NCBI GenBank assembly: GCA_025353305.1
Contig: JANXQX010000097.1
Span: 1 to 34,170 of the forward strand
Source: Holophagaceae bacterium
Lineage (GTDB): Bacteria; Acidobacteriota; Holophagae; Holophagales; Holophagaceae
Length of the DNA stretch: 34,170 nt
Reading direction: 5' to 3'
The notes under the pieces are model-generated. The model saw only the letters and a list, made by a program, of their open reading frames with translations, searched no databases and was not told where the DNA came from. Below are positions 8,243 to 15,976 of this stretch, one piece after another; the stretch's first letter is position 1; each line of letters begins with the position of its first letter. The translations under genes were made by a program, and so were the position numbers.

Positions 8243-9408
8243 ACGATCTGCCGCGGCAGTACCGCTCGGTGCGCAAGGCGACGCTGAATCTAGTGGCGCC
8301 CCTGACACTAGAAGACATGGTGGTTCAGGCCATGCGCGACACCAGCCCCACCAAGTGGCACCTGGCGCATACCACCTGGTTCTTTGAAACCTTCATCCTG
8401 ATACCGAAGCTTCCTGGATACCAAGTCTTCGATCCCAGCTATGGATTTCTCTTCAACAGCTACTACAACGCCATCGGCCAGCGGCAGCCAAGGGACCAGC
8501 GAGGCGTTCTGACGCGACCGGGCCTGGGGGAAGTTCTGGCCTACCGGCGCCACGTGGACGGGGCCATGGAAACCCTGCTGGAAAATTTTCCAACCGCGGC
8601 CATGGCCCTCGTCGAACTGGGTCTGCACCATGAGCAGCAGCACCAGGAATTGATCCTCACGGACATCAAATACCTGCTGGGAACCCAGCCCTTGAAACCC
8701 GCCTACCTTCCCGCTCCACTCGCTCCAGCAGGCGAGCCCGCACCCGCGTTGACGCTGGAATGGGTCCCGTTTGATGAAGGTCTCCGCGCCGTCGGCCATG
8801 ATGGCAGCGGATTCGCTTTCGACAACGAAGGGCCTCGGCACAACGTATTCCTGACTGCTTTCGAGCTTGCAGCCCGGCCTGTGACCGTTGGTGAATATCT
8901 CCGGTTCATCGAGGATGGTGGCTACGAGCGTCCCGACCTATGGCTCTCCGATGGCTGGGACGCCGTGCTCACGAATGGCTGGACAGCGCCTCTCTACTGG
9001 CGAAAGTCCTTGGGCGGATGGAAGGTTTTCACGCTGCAGGGCGAGGAGGACTTGGCTCGGAGGAAGTCCGTCTGTCATTTGAGTCATTTCGAAGCAGACG
9101 CCTATGCTCGCTGGGCTGGTGCGCGCTTGCCCACCGAAGCCGAGTGGGAAGTCGCCTCGGATCATCCCGGCTTGTCACAGATGATGGGGGTCGTGTGGGA
9201 GTGGACCGGCAGCGCCTATCTGCCCTACCCGGGTTTCCGCGCTGCGGTGGGCGCAGTGGGGGAATACAACGGTAAATTCATGAGTGGTCAGATGGTGTTG
9301 CGGGGCGGCAGCATCGCTACGCCACACGGCCATATCCGGCCCACCTACCGGAACTTTTTCCCGCCCACCGCGCGCTGGCAATTTTCGGGGCTGCGATTGG
9401 CGCGTTAG
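8239..9408 (+). CDS. egtB: Ergothioneine sulfoxide synthase EgtB
   Basis: A 389-residue non-haem iron enzyme that couples trimethyl-histidine (hercynine) to a thiol donor using O2. The N-terminal DinB-like domain has SPTKWHLAHTTWFFE (36-50, iron ligand probably H44) and HHEQQHQE (130-137), the HxxxHxE ligand motif at H131/H135. The C-terminal formylglycine-generating-enzyme-like domain has NEGPRHNVFLTAF, ARLPTEAEWE, VVWEWTGSAY and the closing YRNFFPPTARWQFSGLRLAR. The length is a little short of the mycobacterial enzyme. The ATG overlaps the preceding stop. EgtA, EgtC and EgtE are not nearby, which suggests that it may use cysteine rather than gamma-glutamylcysteine; this is inference. Confidence 0.93.
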   Translation: MNDLPRQYRSVRKATLNLVAPLTLEDMVVQAMRDTSPTKWHLAHTTWFFETFILIPKLPGYQVFDPSYGFLFNSYYNAIGQRQPRDQRGVLTRPGLGEVLAYRRHVDGAMETLLENFPTAAMALVELGLHHEQQHQELILTDIKYLLGTQPLKPAYLPAPLAPAGEPAPALTLEWVPFDEGLRAVGHDGSGFAFDNEGPRHNVFLTAFELAARPVTVGEYLRFIEDGGYERPDLWLSDGWDAVLTNGWTAPLYWRKSLGGWKVFTLQGEEDLARRKSVCHLSHFEADAYARWAGARLPTEAEWEVASDHPGLSQMMGVVWEWTGSAYLPYPGFRAAVGAVGEYNGKFMSGQMVLRGGSIATPHGHIRPTYRNFFPPTARWQFSGLRLAR

Positions 9409-9441
9409 ACGGAATTCCCACTCTCCACTTAGGCTGATCCG

Positions 9442-10389
9442 ATGCCCGGACCCCAAATGACCTCCAACTTGATGGATGAAGTCCGCACCGGCCTTCTTGC
9501 CAATCCCAGACGCCTGCCACCGGCGCTCTTCTACGACGCGGAGGGCTCGGCTCTCTTCGAGCGGATCACGGAATTGCCCGAGTATTACCCCACTCGCACC
9601 GAACGGGACATCCTCGAACGCCATGCGGCGGACATGCTCCAGGAAGCCGGGACTGATCTGGAATTGGTGGAGCTGGGGTCAGGCAGTTCCACCAAGACCC
9701 ACCTACTCATCCATGCGCTTTTGTCTCGTCAACCAGATGGCAGCTACGTACCCATAGACGTGAGCGCCACCGCGCTGAAACACGCGAAGTCAGCCTTGCT
9801 GGAAGCTTTTCCGAGGCTTGAAGTCCGACCCATTCACGCAGATTACCTGGGAGGCCTGGCCTCCCTGAACCATGGCCATGCACGGCGGCTGGTGATCTTC
9901 CTGGGCTCCACCATCGGCAATTTTGATCCTGCCCAGGCAACGTCTTTCCTGCGCTCCGTGCGGGCGGCCCTCCAACCCGGGGATGCGCTGCTCATCGGCA
10001 TGGACCTGGCCAAAGCACCGACCATCCTCATCCCCGCCTACGATGATGCCCTCGGTGTCACCGCACTGTTCAATTTGAACGTGTTGGCCCGGCTCAACCG
10101 GGACTGGGGCGCAGATTTCCAGTTGGAGGGCTTCCATCACGTGGCCTTGTGGAACGCGGTCGAGTCACGCATGGAAATGCACTTGGAAAGCCAAGCGCGA
10201 CAGTTCGTTCGCGTCGCTGCCCTCGATTTGGAAATTGCCCTAAGTGTGGGCGAACGCATCCACACCGAGAACAGTTATAAATTCCGCCCCGGCGTGGGCG
10301 AGGCCATCCTCCATGACGCGGGCTGGTTGCTGGAGCGCACCTGGACCGATGAACAGAAGTGGTTCGCGGTGCACCTGGCCCGATGTTGA
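9442..10389 (+). CDS. egtD: L-histidine N(alpha)-methyltransferase EgtD
   Basis: A 315-residue SAM-dependent enzyme that trimethylates histidine to hercynine, the first step of ergothioneine synthesis. Diagnostic segments are FYDAEGSALFERITELPEYYPTRTE split over 30-54 (histidine-site tyrosines), ELGSGSSTKT at 77-86 (SAM loop), FLGSTIGNF at 153-161 and IHTENSYKF near 270. The length matches the family. It begins 33 bp after egtB with only a weak purine run upstream; an alternative ATG five codons in is possible. With egtB it forms a two-gene ergothioneine locus. It ends 71 bp before the convergent permease gene, with no obvious terminator between. Confidence 0.95.
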   Translation: MPGPQMTSNLMDEVRTGLLANPRRLPPALFYDAEGSALFERITELPEYYPTRTERDILERHAADMLQEAGTDLELVELGSGSSTKTHLLIHALLSRQPDGSYVPIDVSATALKHAKSALLEAFPRLEVRPIHADYLGGLASLNHGHARRLVIFLGSTIGNFDPAQATSFLRSVRAALQPGDALLIGMDLAKAPTILIPAYDDALGVTALFNLNVLARLNRDWGADFQLEGFHHVALWNAVESRMEMHLESQARQFVRVAALDLEIALSVGERIHTENSYKFRPGVGEAILHDAGWLLERTWTDEQKWFAVHLARC

Positions 10390-10451
10390 GCCTTGGAACT
10401 ATGGGGCCCAGGGGTTTTCAATTTTCAATAGGCGAATGACTAGTGTTCTCA

Positions 10452-10479
10452 AGTCTTGAGTCAGGTGTCTTGAGTCAGG
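10452..10479. repeat. 14-bp tandem duplication across the permease stop codon
   Basis: AGTCTTGAGTCAGG (10452-10465) is followed directly by TGTCTTGAGTCAGG (10466-10479), 13 of 14 identical. On the minus strand the first copy met encodes the end of the permease and the second supplies its TGA, so slippage here would change the C-terminus. Confidence 0.85.
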
Positions 10480-11702
10480 GCTTCCTCAGGCATCTGCCAG
10501 CGGTCGTAGCGGAAGAGCATTAGCAAACCCGGAATGGAAATGGTGATGCAGAGCAGGAAGAAGGCGGGCCAACCCATCCACTTCACCAGCTGGCCCGCAG
10601 GGCTCGAGAACACGGTGCGAGTCAAAGCCATGAGGCTCGATAAAAGTGCATATTGCGTGGCGGTCATACGCTTGTCGCAAATGCGCATCAGGAAAGCCGC
10701 ATAGGCCACCATGCCTGTGCCGAAACAGAAATTTTCCGCGCCGATGGTGGCGAGCATCAGGGTGCGATTGTGTCCCACCAACGCCAGCGCATAGGGTGCC
10801 AGGATGCTGGAAGCCTGCAAGATACCGAAAATCAGCAAGGAGCGTCGCAGGGACCAGCGCCGCATCACCAGACCACCCAAGAAGGCACCTACCAATAGGG
10901 ATGCGAGGCCCAATCCCTTCGTGGCAAGGCCGATCTCCGTTTTACTGAAATCCAAGGTCATCAAAAAAACCGTATTCAGGGAGGCCGCCAGCATGTCGCC
11001 CAATTTGTACAGGATGGTGAAGGCCATCATTTCCAGCGCGCCGCGGCGGGAGAAGAATTCCGTAAATGGCTTTACCACGGCGTCCACCAAGGTGCGCGGC
11101 GCTGTCGCGCTAGCAGGCTCCGGCGCAAACCAGGCCGTGAACATTCCCGGCACCATCAAGGCCGCCATCACCAGATAAACCACGCGCCAGGTGGTGCGAT
11201 CCGCGAGCCACAAGGCGAAGGCACCCGCCATCAGCATGGCGATACGATAGCAATTGATGTTGAGGCTTGATCCCAGCCCCAAATCATGAAGGGGCAGCAA
11301 CTCTGTGCGGTATGCATCAATGACGATGTCCTGGCTGGCGCTAAAGAAAGCAACCATCAGGGCCAAACCCGCGATGGCTCCCAAACCCGTACGTGGATCG
11401 CCAAAAGCCATGGTGCAAAGGCTGAGTACCACCGCCAACTGAAAGATGAGGATCCAGCCCCGACGGCGCCCCATGAAAGGAGGTGTGAAGCGATCAAGAA
11501 TGGGTGACCAGATGAACTTCAGGTTATAGGGAAGGCCGATGAGCGCGGACAGCCCGATAAGGCCCAAGTCTACGTGAGAATCCTTCATCCAGGCCTGCAG
11601 TGTGGAATTCGTAAGCAGCAGTGGCAGGCCCGACGTAAAACCAAAGAGTGCCACCGCGGCCAAGGGCGGCAAGGACTTGGGCCGGGTTTCAAGAGTTGGC
11701 AT
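10461..11702 (-). CDS. AmpG-like MFS permease (PAT family)
   Basis: A protein of about 413 residues with some 12 hydrophobic segments. The opening FGFTSGLPLLLTNSTLQAWMKD, the loop GLPYNLKFIWSPILDRF (followed by RRRGW) and SASQDIVIDAYRTELL are characteristic of AmpG and other peptide-acetyl-CoA transporter family members. AmpG imports GlcNAc-anhydroMurNAc peptides for cell-wall recycling; some acidobacterial homologues may carry other solutes. No ampD, ampR or beta-lactamase gene is adjacent. The open frame could start at a TTG at 11720; I chose the in-frame ATG at 11702 because neither has a ribosome-binding site and ATG is commoner. It is divergent from the threonine aldolase gene and convergent with egtD. 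Confidence 0.85.
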   Translation of the reverse strand: MPTLETRPKSLPPLAAVALFGFTSGLPLLLTNSTLQAWMKDSHVDLGLIGLSALIGLPYNLKFIWSPILDRFTPPFMGRRRGWILIFQLAVVLSLCTMAFGDPRTGLGAIAGLALMVAFFSASQDIVIDAYRTELLPLHDLGLGSSLNINCYRIAMLMAGAFALWLADRTTWRVVYLVMAALMVPGMFTAWFAPEPASATAPRTLVDAVVKPFTEFFSRRGALEMMAFTILYKLGDMLAASLNTVFLMTLDFSKTEIGLATKGLGLASLLVGAFLGGLVMRRWSLRRSLLIFGILQASSILAPYALALVGHNRTLMLATIGAENFCFGTGMVAYAAFLMRICDKRMTATQYALLSSLMALTRTVFSSPAGQLVKWMGWPAFFLLCITISIPGLLMLFRYDRWQMPEEALTQDT

Positions 11703-11877
11703 AGAGGATGGTAATGGCAATTAATGGAACCGCGAATGAGCAAGAATGTTTCTTGGGTCCCGCATGACGGTTCGGCCACGGAGCGCATGGAATTCCATGG
11801 ATATAAAAATTCAAAAGTTGGACTTCTCAGATGGCGAACTTTGGCCACGCAAAGGAATTGTCGGGAATAATGACTTC

Positions 11878-12915
11878 ATGAAACTCCTCGATTTCCGCTC
11901 CGACACCGTCACCAAACCATCCCCTGAGATGCGCGCCGCCATGGCGGATGCGGAGGTCGGGGATGACGTGCTGGAGCGCGATCCCACGCTGGATCGCCTG
12001 GAGCGCCGAGTAGCGGAATTGCTGGGCAAGGAAGCCGCGCTCTGGACACCCACGGGCTGCATGGCTAACGCCATCGCCATGATGCTGCACCTGCGCCGCG
12101 GCGATCGCTTTCTGGCCTCTGCCCAGGCCCACGTGCTGGGTTCAGAACTGGGCACTGCGGCATGGCTCGCAGGCGGCATGCCCGAAGCCCTGCCTTGGGA
12201 TGGAAAGCCCGGCCGCATCTCCGCGGAGCAGGTGCGCAAGGCCGCAGGAAGCAGCGGCCCATACTACACGTTACGCACCGCCTTGTTGTGTCTTGAAAAC
12301 ACCCACAATTTCGCAGGCGGAACCTGCATCAGCCTGCAGGATCATCGCGATTTGACCTTGGCGGCCCAGGAGAAAAAACTTGCGGTGCATTTGGATGGTG
12401 CACGACTGTGGCACGCCGCCGCTTTCCTGAAGGTCTCGCCGCGTGATCTGGCGGAAGGCGCGGATACCGTCAGCGTCTGCCTCAGCAAAGGCCTTGGGGC
12501 ACCCATGGGGTCGCTGCTGGTGAGCAACCAAGACAAGATCGAAGAAGCCCGCCGCCTTCGCAAGATGCTGGGTGGTGGCATTCGCCAAGGGGGCATCATG
12601 GCCGCGGCTGGCTTGGTCGCGCTGGACTACCTGCCACGTATTTCCGAGGATCATGCCAAGGCCAGCGAACTCAGCGTAGGACTGCGGGCACTCGGTTTCA
12701 CCCAGGAAACACCCGAAACGAACATCCTACTGGTACCCGTGGCCTCCGTCCCCAATGCCACAAAGCTCCTGAAAGATGTCGGCGTTCTCGTCACCAGTGT
12801 GGGGTCTGCTCTGCGCTTCATCACCCATCGCGATATCGAAGCCGGCGAAATCAAGGAAGCCTTGTCACGCATAAGGACCCATGCCGAAGCCATCCTTGCC
12901 CGACCAGAAGTTTGA
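11878..12915 (+). CDS. Low-specificity L-threonine aldolase
   Basis: A PLP enzyme that splits L-threonine/allo-threonine into glycine and acetaldehyde. The frame is open for 44 codons further upstream, but the family begins at the DFRSDTVTKPS motif, so the ATG at 11878 (MKLLDFRSDT) is taken; this gives 345 residues, the normal size. Seen: TPTGCMANA (57-65, phosphate binding), H85 (ring-stacking histidine position), LENTHN (139-144), HLDGAR (171-176, PLP-aspartate) and the lysine K204 in SVCLSKGLGAPMGS. The C-terminal part ends with VTSVGSALRFITHRDI. The unknown membrane-anchored gene follows 63 bp later and may be co-transcribed. Confidence 0.95.
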   Translation: MKLLDFRSDTVTKPSPEMRAAMADAEVGDDVLERDPTLDRLERRVAELLGKEAALWTPTGCMANAIAMMLHLRRGDRFLASAQAHVLGSELGTAAWLAGGMPEALPWDGKPGRISAEQVRKAAGSSGPYYTLRTALLCLENTHNFAGGTCISLQDHRDLTLAAQEKKLAVHLDGARLWHAAAFLKVSPRDLAEGADTVSVCLSKGLGAPMGSLLVSNQDKIEEARRLRKMLGGGIRQGGIMAAAGLVALDYLPRISEDHAKASELSVGLRALGFTQETPETNILLVPVASVPNATKLLKDVGVLVTSVGSALRFITHRDIEAGEIKEALSRIRTHAEAILARPEV

Positions 12916-12978
12916 ATACCAGGCTCATCAGGCTCTAAGCGAAGGGCAAACTGGCACGTAGATCAGGCCGGGGGCTCC

Positions 12979-13848
12979 ATGCGCGACGCCAGTTGGGACA
13001 GCGGAGAAGCAGTGCGGCAGGGGGGCCGCAAGCCTTGGCTCAAGTGGCTGCTATTAACCGGCGGAGTGACCCTCAGTCTTTCATTGGTCATCGGCGGTTC
13101 CCTGGGCAGCTTGGCCTTCCGTCACCGATCCCAGCTCTGGCCCGCGGTGCGCAACATCCACTCCCGGCTGCAGAGCGACGAGGGTGCCAGAGAACTGTTC
13201 AAAAAGAATCCGGCACTGGCCGAAACCTACGCCCATGAGCAGGATTTCGTGGCCACGGTCCGCGACTGGCGGGCCAAGGTCGGCGGCCTGCCGGTCCAGG
13301 AACCCGCCGAAAGTCCCACCTATTCACCCAACGCCGACCCTGGCGAGGTCAGCGCCAGCATCAAGGGCTCGGGCGGAGCCTGGATGATGGTGGAGATCCA
13401 GGGTGGCGCGCTTGCGGGACCCATCGAGGGCGAGGGCATCAACCATATTTTTTTTGGGGCGGACGAAAAGGCTCTCGAGAGCGCTCGGGAAAAAGCGGGT
13501 GAGCACGGGGCCGAGCGGGCCTGGGAAGAGTTCCGGGAAGTGATGCTCCGGTGCAATGACGACCTCAAGGCGGCCGAGCTGTACCGTGTGGAATTTGGCC
13601 TGCACGCAACCTACCCCAGCGAAACCGCTTTCCTGGATTCTGTGAGAAAACTGCGACCAGTCATTGCCAACCTTCCCGCCACGAACCAGAAGGGCTTGCA
13701 TGAGTTCAGCATTCATAGCTATCAAACGCCTTTCGCGAACAACAGGGTGTTGAGCTTCAGGAGCACGGATGGCCAGCGCCTGGTCGCCACCTGGAAGGGC
13801 GGCCAACTCAACAACGTGGAACTGCGTCCTGCCCACAATCATGCATAA
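12979..13848 (+). CDS. Hypothetical membrane-anchored protein
   Basis: I do not recognise this 289-residue protein. It has a basic N-terminus (QGGRKPWLKW), one membrane helix at about 22-48 (LLLTGGVTLSLSLVIGGSL then LAF), and a soluble remainder that should be periplasmic. Residues 60-100 are charged and helical (SRLQSDEGARELFKKNPALAETYAHEQDFV), followed by a Pro-rich linker (about 105-120), and then a segment with hydrophobic strands (GSGGAWMMVEIQGGALAGP) and another charged helix. The C-terminus is beta-like (NRVLSFRSTDGQRLVATWKGGQLNNVELR). The ATG follows a G-rich stretch (GGGGGCTCC). Context (after threonine aldolase, convergent with cysteine desulfurase) gives no clue to role. Confidence 0.7.
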   Translation: MRDASWDSGEAVRQGGRKPWLKWLLLTGGVTLSLSLVIGGSLGSLAFRHRSQLWPAVRNIHSRLQSDEGARELFKKNPALAETYAHEQDFVATVRDWRAKVGGLPVQEPAESPTYSPNADPGEVSASIKGSGGAWMMVEIQGGALAGPIEGEGINHIFFGADEKALESAREKAGEHGAERAWEEFREVMLRCNDDLKAAELYRVEFGLHATYPSETAFLDSVRKLRPVIANLPATNQKGLHEFSIHSYQTPFANNRVLSFRSTDGQRLVATWKGGQLNNVELRPAHNHA

Positions 13849-13877
13849 AGGGCAATGAGCGGCACTGGCGACAATAC

Positions 13878-15029
13878 CTAAGCTCTGGTGAAAGGATTCG
13901 ATCCGCGCAGGTCTTCCACGATGCCGGGCAACATTTCCAGAACCGTCTGGATTTCATCCCGGGTGGTATATCGGCAAAGTGAGATGCGGATCGTACCCAA
14001 TGCGAATTCCTTGGGCGCACTCATGGCCCGCAGCACGTGGCTGGGTTCCTTCTGCCCCGTGGTGCAGGCGCTGCCCGTGGAGACGCAAACGCCACGTTCG
14101 CTAAGTTTCATTAACAAAGCCTCGCCTTCTAGTCCCTGGAAACCCATAAACGAGGTATTGGGAAGGCGTGGCGCGCCAGCGCCATGCAGGTGCACGCCTT
14201 TGATTGAATCTCGAATCGCTGATTCAAAATGATCCCGCAACCCCCCCATCGCCGCAACCTGCGGAAGGTGTGCCAGCACCATTTCAGAGGCTTTTCCGAG
14301 CCCCACGATGCCCGGCACGTTTTCGGTTCCGCCTCGCCGCCCGCGCTCCTGGTGCCCCCCCAACATGAATGGCTTCAGCCGCAGTCCACGACGGATGAAC
14401 AAGGCCCCGGTACCCTTAGGCCCGTGAAATTTATGGCCACTGACATTCAACAGGTCAATGGGCAGCGTGGCGAGATCCAAGGGCGCTTTTCCGATGGACT
14501 GGGTGGCATCCACGTGCAGCAAGGCGCCCTTCCCTTTGACGAGCTGAACCACTTTGTCCAGCGGGAACAACACGCCGCTTTCGTTGTTGGCGGCCATGAG
14601 GGAAACCAGGGCCGTGTCGGGCCGGATGGAGGCTGCCAGGGCCGCGAGATCCAACTGCCCGTCCCTGTCCACCCCAAGGCTCGTGACTTCGGCGCCCTGT
14701 GACTTCAACCACTCGCATACAGCCAGCACCGCTGGATGTTCCACCGCACTGATGATGAAATGCCGCTGGTTTGGAAAGGCTTCGAACACACCCCGAAAGG
14801 TGTGATTGATGCCTTCGGTCCCACCGCTGTTGAAAAGAACCTCCGCCGGGGAGCAGCCCAGCATGGCCGCCACCTGCTCTCGGGACTGCACCAGCGCGCC
14901 TTCGCTCAGGAGACCCAGCACATGGGCCGAACCCGCATTGCCATAACTTTCCTGTAAGAAAGGCAGCATCGCCGCCAGGACTTCCGGGGCCATCCGCGTG
15001 GTGGCGTTGTTGTCCAGATAGATGATCAT
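13878..15029 (-). CDS. Cysteine desulfurase (NifS/IscS family)
   Basis: A PLP enzyme that moves sulfur from cysteine to an enzyme persulfide for Fe-S clusters or other thio-cofactors. I start it at the ATG giving MIIYLDNNATTRMAP (383 residues), the standard family N-terminus; 45 upstream open codons are unlike the family. Seen: NSGGTEGIN (67-75), AEHPA (96-100), HVDATQSIGK (172-181), the PLP lysine K200 in SGHKFHGPKG, RGGTENVPG (232-240) and the mobile-loop cysteine C322 in STGSACTTG. That loop is the longer IscS/NifS (group I) type. No IscU, IscR or tRNA-thiolation gene is adjacent. The ribosome-binding site is weak (TGAAG). Confidence 0.93.
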   Translation of the reverse strand: MIIYLDNNATTRMAPEVLAAMLPFLQESYGNAGSAHVLGLLSEGALVQSREQVAAMLGCSPAEVLFNSGGTEGINHTFRGVFEAFPNQRHFIISAVEHPAVLAVCEWLKSQGAEVTSLGVDRDGQLDLAALAASIRPDTALVSLMAANNESGVLFPLDKVVQLVKGKGALLHVDATQSIGKAPLDLATLPIDLLNVSGHKFHGPKGTGALFIRRGLRLKPFMLGGHQERGRRGGTENVPGIVGLGKASEMVLAHLPQVAAMGGLRDHFESAIRDSIKGVHLHGAGAPRLPNTSFMGFQGLEGEALLMKLSERGVCVSTGSACTTGQKEPSHVLRAMSAPKEFALGTIRISLCRYTTRDEIQTVLEMLPGIVEDLRGSNPFTRA

Positions 15030-15343
15030 GTCTTCAGCATCAGCCGGAATGACCTGTCTCGTCCATCTTTGGAACAGAATTGACTGGTTTTCCAACACCA
15101 AAATCTTGTCGAGACTATTCCTCTCTTCATGGGAACAAATGGGTGGCTGTTCGGCGATCCCCAAAGCGAGCTGAGATGTCCCTGGAGCCCGCTCGGACAG
15201 CTTGTGAAACCCCTCCAGCCAGCCATAAACCCAATTGAGTACAAAATCACCAAAATTTGAGTGGGACCAACGGTACCCTATAGCCTACTGATTTGGTCTC
15301 CAGGCGCTGGAGCCCGAGCGAGCCTATCCGGAGGAACTCTACA
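15030..15343. other. 314-bp divergent intergenic region
   Basis: It lies between the cysteine desulfurase start and the lipoprotein start. The left 135 bp is open in the desulfurase frame but looks non-coding. The right half holds a plausible plus-strand promoter (15257-15284) and a small 5'-UTR hairpin (CTCCAG 15298-15303, CTGGAG 15307-15312) 17 bases before the GGAGG ribosome-binding site at 15330-15334. I see no RNA gene or known riboswitch. Confidence 0.5.
15257..15284 (+). promoter_or_regulatory. Candidate promoter of the lipoprotein-resB-ccsA operon
   Basis: TTGAGT (15257-15262), a 16-bp spacer and TATAGC (15279-15284), about 60 bases before the TTG start at 15344. The match is reasonable, but no experimental support is visible. 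Confidence 0.45.
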
Positions 15344-15976
15344 TTGCGACTCAGAACCACTTTTAGCCCAGTCCTGCTTCCGGTCATTCCAATGGTTCTG
15401 CTGACCCTGGGTTGCCAACAGGACAAGGTGACCAGCTACCGTGTGCCCAAGGAAGCCACAGGGACCGCAGGCATGCCTTCAGCACCTACCGGGATGCCGC
15501 CCCCAGGCATGGACGCCCCTAGTGGCGGCGACATGCCGGCCCCACCCAAGCCCACCGGCCAAGGTGCCCTGAAATGGACGCTGCCCAAAGGTTGGGTTGA
15601 AAACGAGGCGGGCGGCATGCGCTTCGCCACCCTCAAGCCCCCCTTCCCAGGCAAAGTTGACGCCTCTATAGTGGTTCTGCCTGGAACCGCCGGTGGCGAG
15701 CTCAGCAACGTCAATCGCTGGCGCGGTCAGATTGGCCTTGGCCCCTTGGACGAGCAGGCCCTCAACGCCGCCCGCAAGTCAATCAAATCCAAGGCCGGCA
15801 CAATTTCCGTATTCGACTTCACCAGTGAGGGTCAAACCAAAACCCGCATGGTGGCGGGTCTCATCTCCACCAGCGATGGAAACACCTGGTTCCTGAAACT
15901 CGTTGGTGACACCGAGCCCGTGGGAAAAGCTGAGCCGGACTTCATGCGTCTCATCGGGAGCATTCACCTTGACTAA
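15344..15976 (+). CDS. Putative lipoprotein of the cytochrome c biogenesis operon
   Basis: The start is a TTG at 15344, chosen because a perfect GGAGG (15330-15334) precedes it by nine bases and because it gives a compact signal peptide (MRLRTTFSPVLLPVIPMVLL) ending in LTLGC, a plausible though not ideal lipobox, with C24 lipidated. A Met/Pro/Gly-rich linker (about 40-75) leads to a globular domain of about 130 residues containing WTLPKGWVE, MRFATLK, VVLPGTAGG, NVNRWRGQIGLGP and a C-terminal GNTWFLKLVGD. The NVNRWRGQ block looks like a conserved signature of an uncharacterised envelope protein family. The gene overlaps resB by eight bases, so it is translationally coupled to cytochrome c maturation genes. 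The function is unknown; a role with haem delivery is only inference from context. Confidence 0.75.
   Translation: MRLRTTFSPVLLPVIPMVLLTLGCQQDKVTSYRVPKEATGTAGMPSAPTGMPPPGMDAPSGGDMPAPPKPTGQGALKWTLPKGWVENEAGGMRFATLKPPFPGKVDASIVVLPGTAGGELSNVNRWRGQIGLGPLDEQALNAARKSIKSKAGTISVFDFTSEGQTKTRMVAGLISTSDGNTWFLKLVGDTEPVGKAEPDFMRLIGSIHLD

Noticed and set aside
7382..8308. A 308-codon minus-strand open frame
   Set aside because: It is antisense to the phosphotransferase regulatory gene, whose family motifs are unmistakable; no family resemblance in the antisense product.
15030..15164. An N-terminal extension of the cysteine desulfurase
   Set aside because: The extra 45 residues do not resemble the family and have no targeting signal; the family N-terminus starts exactly at the internal ATG.
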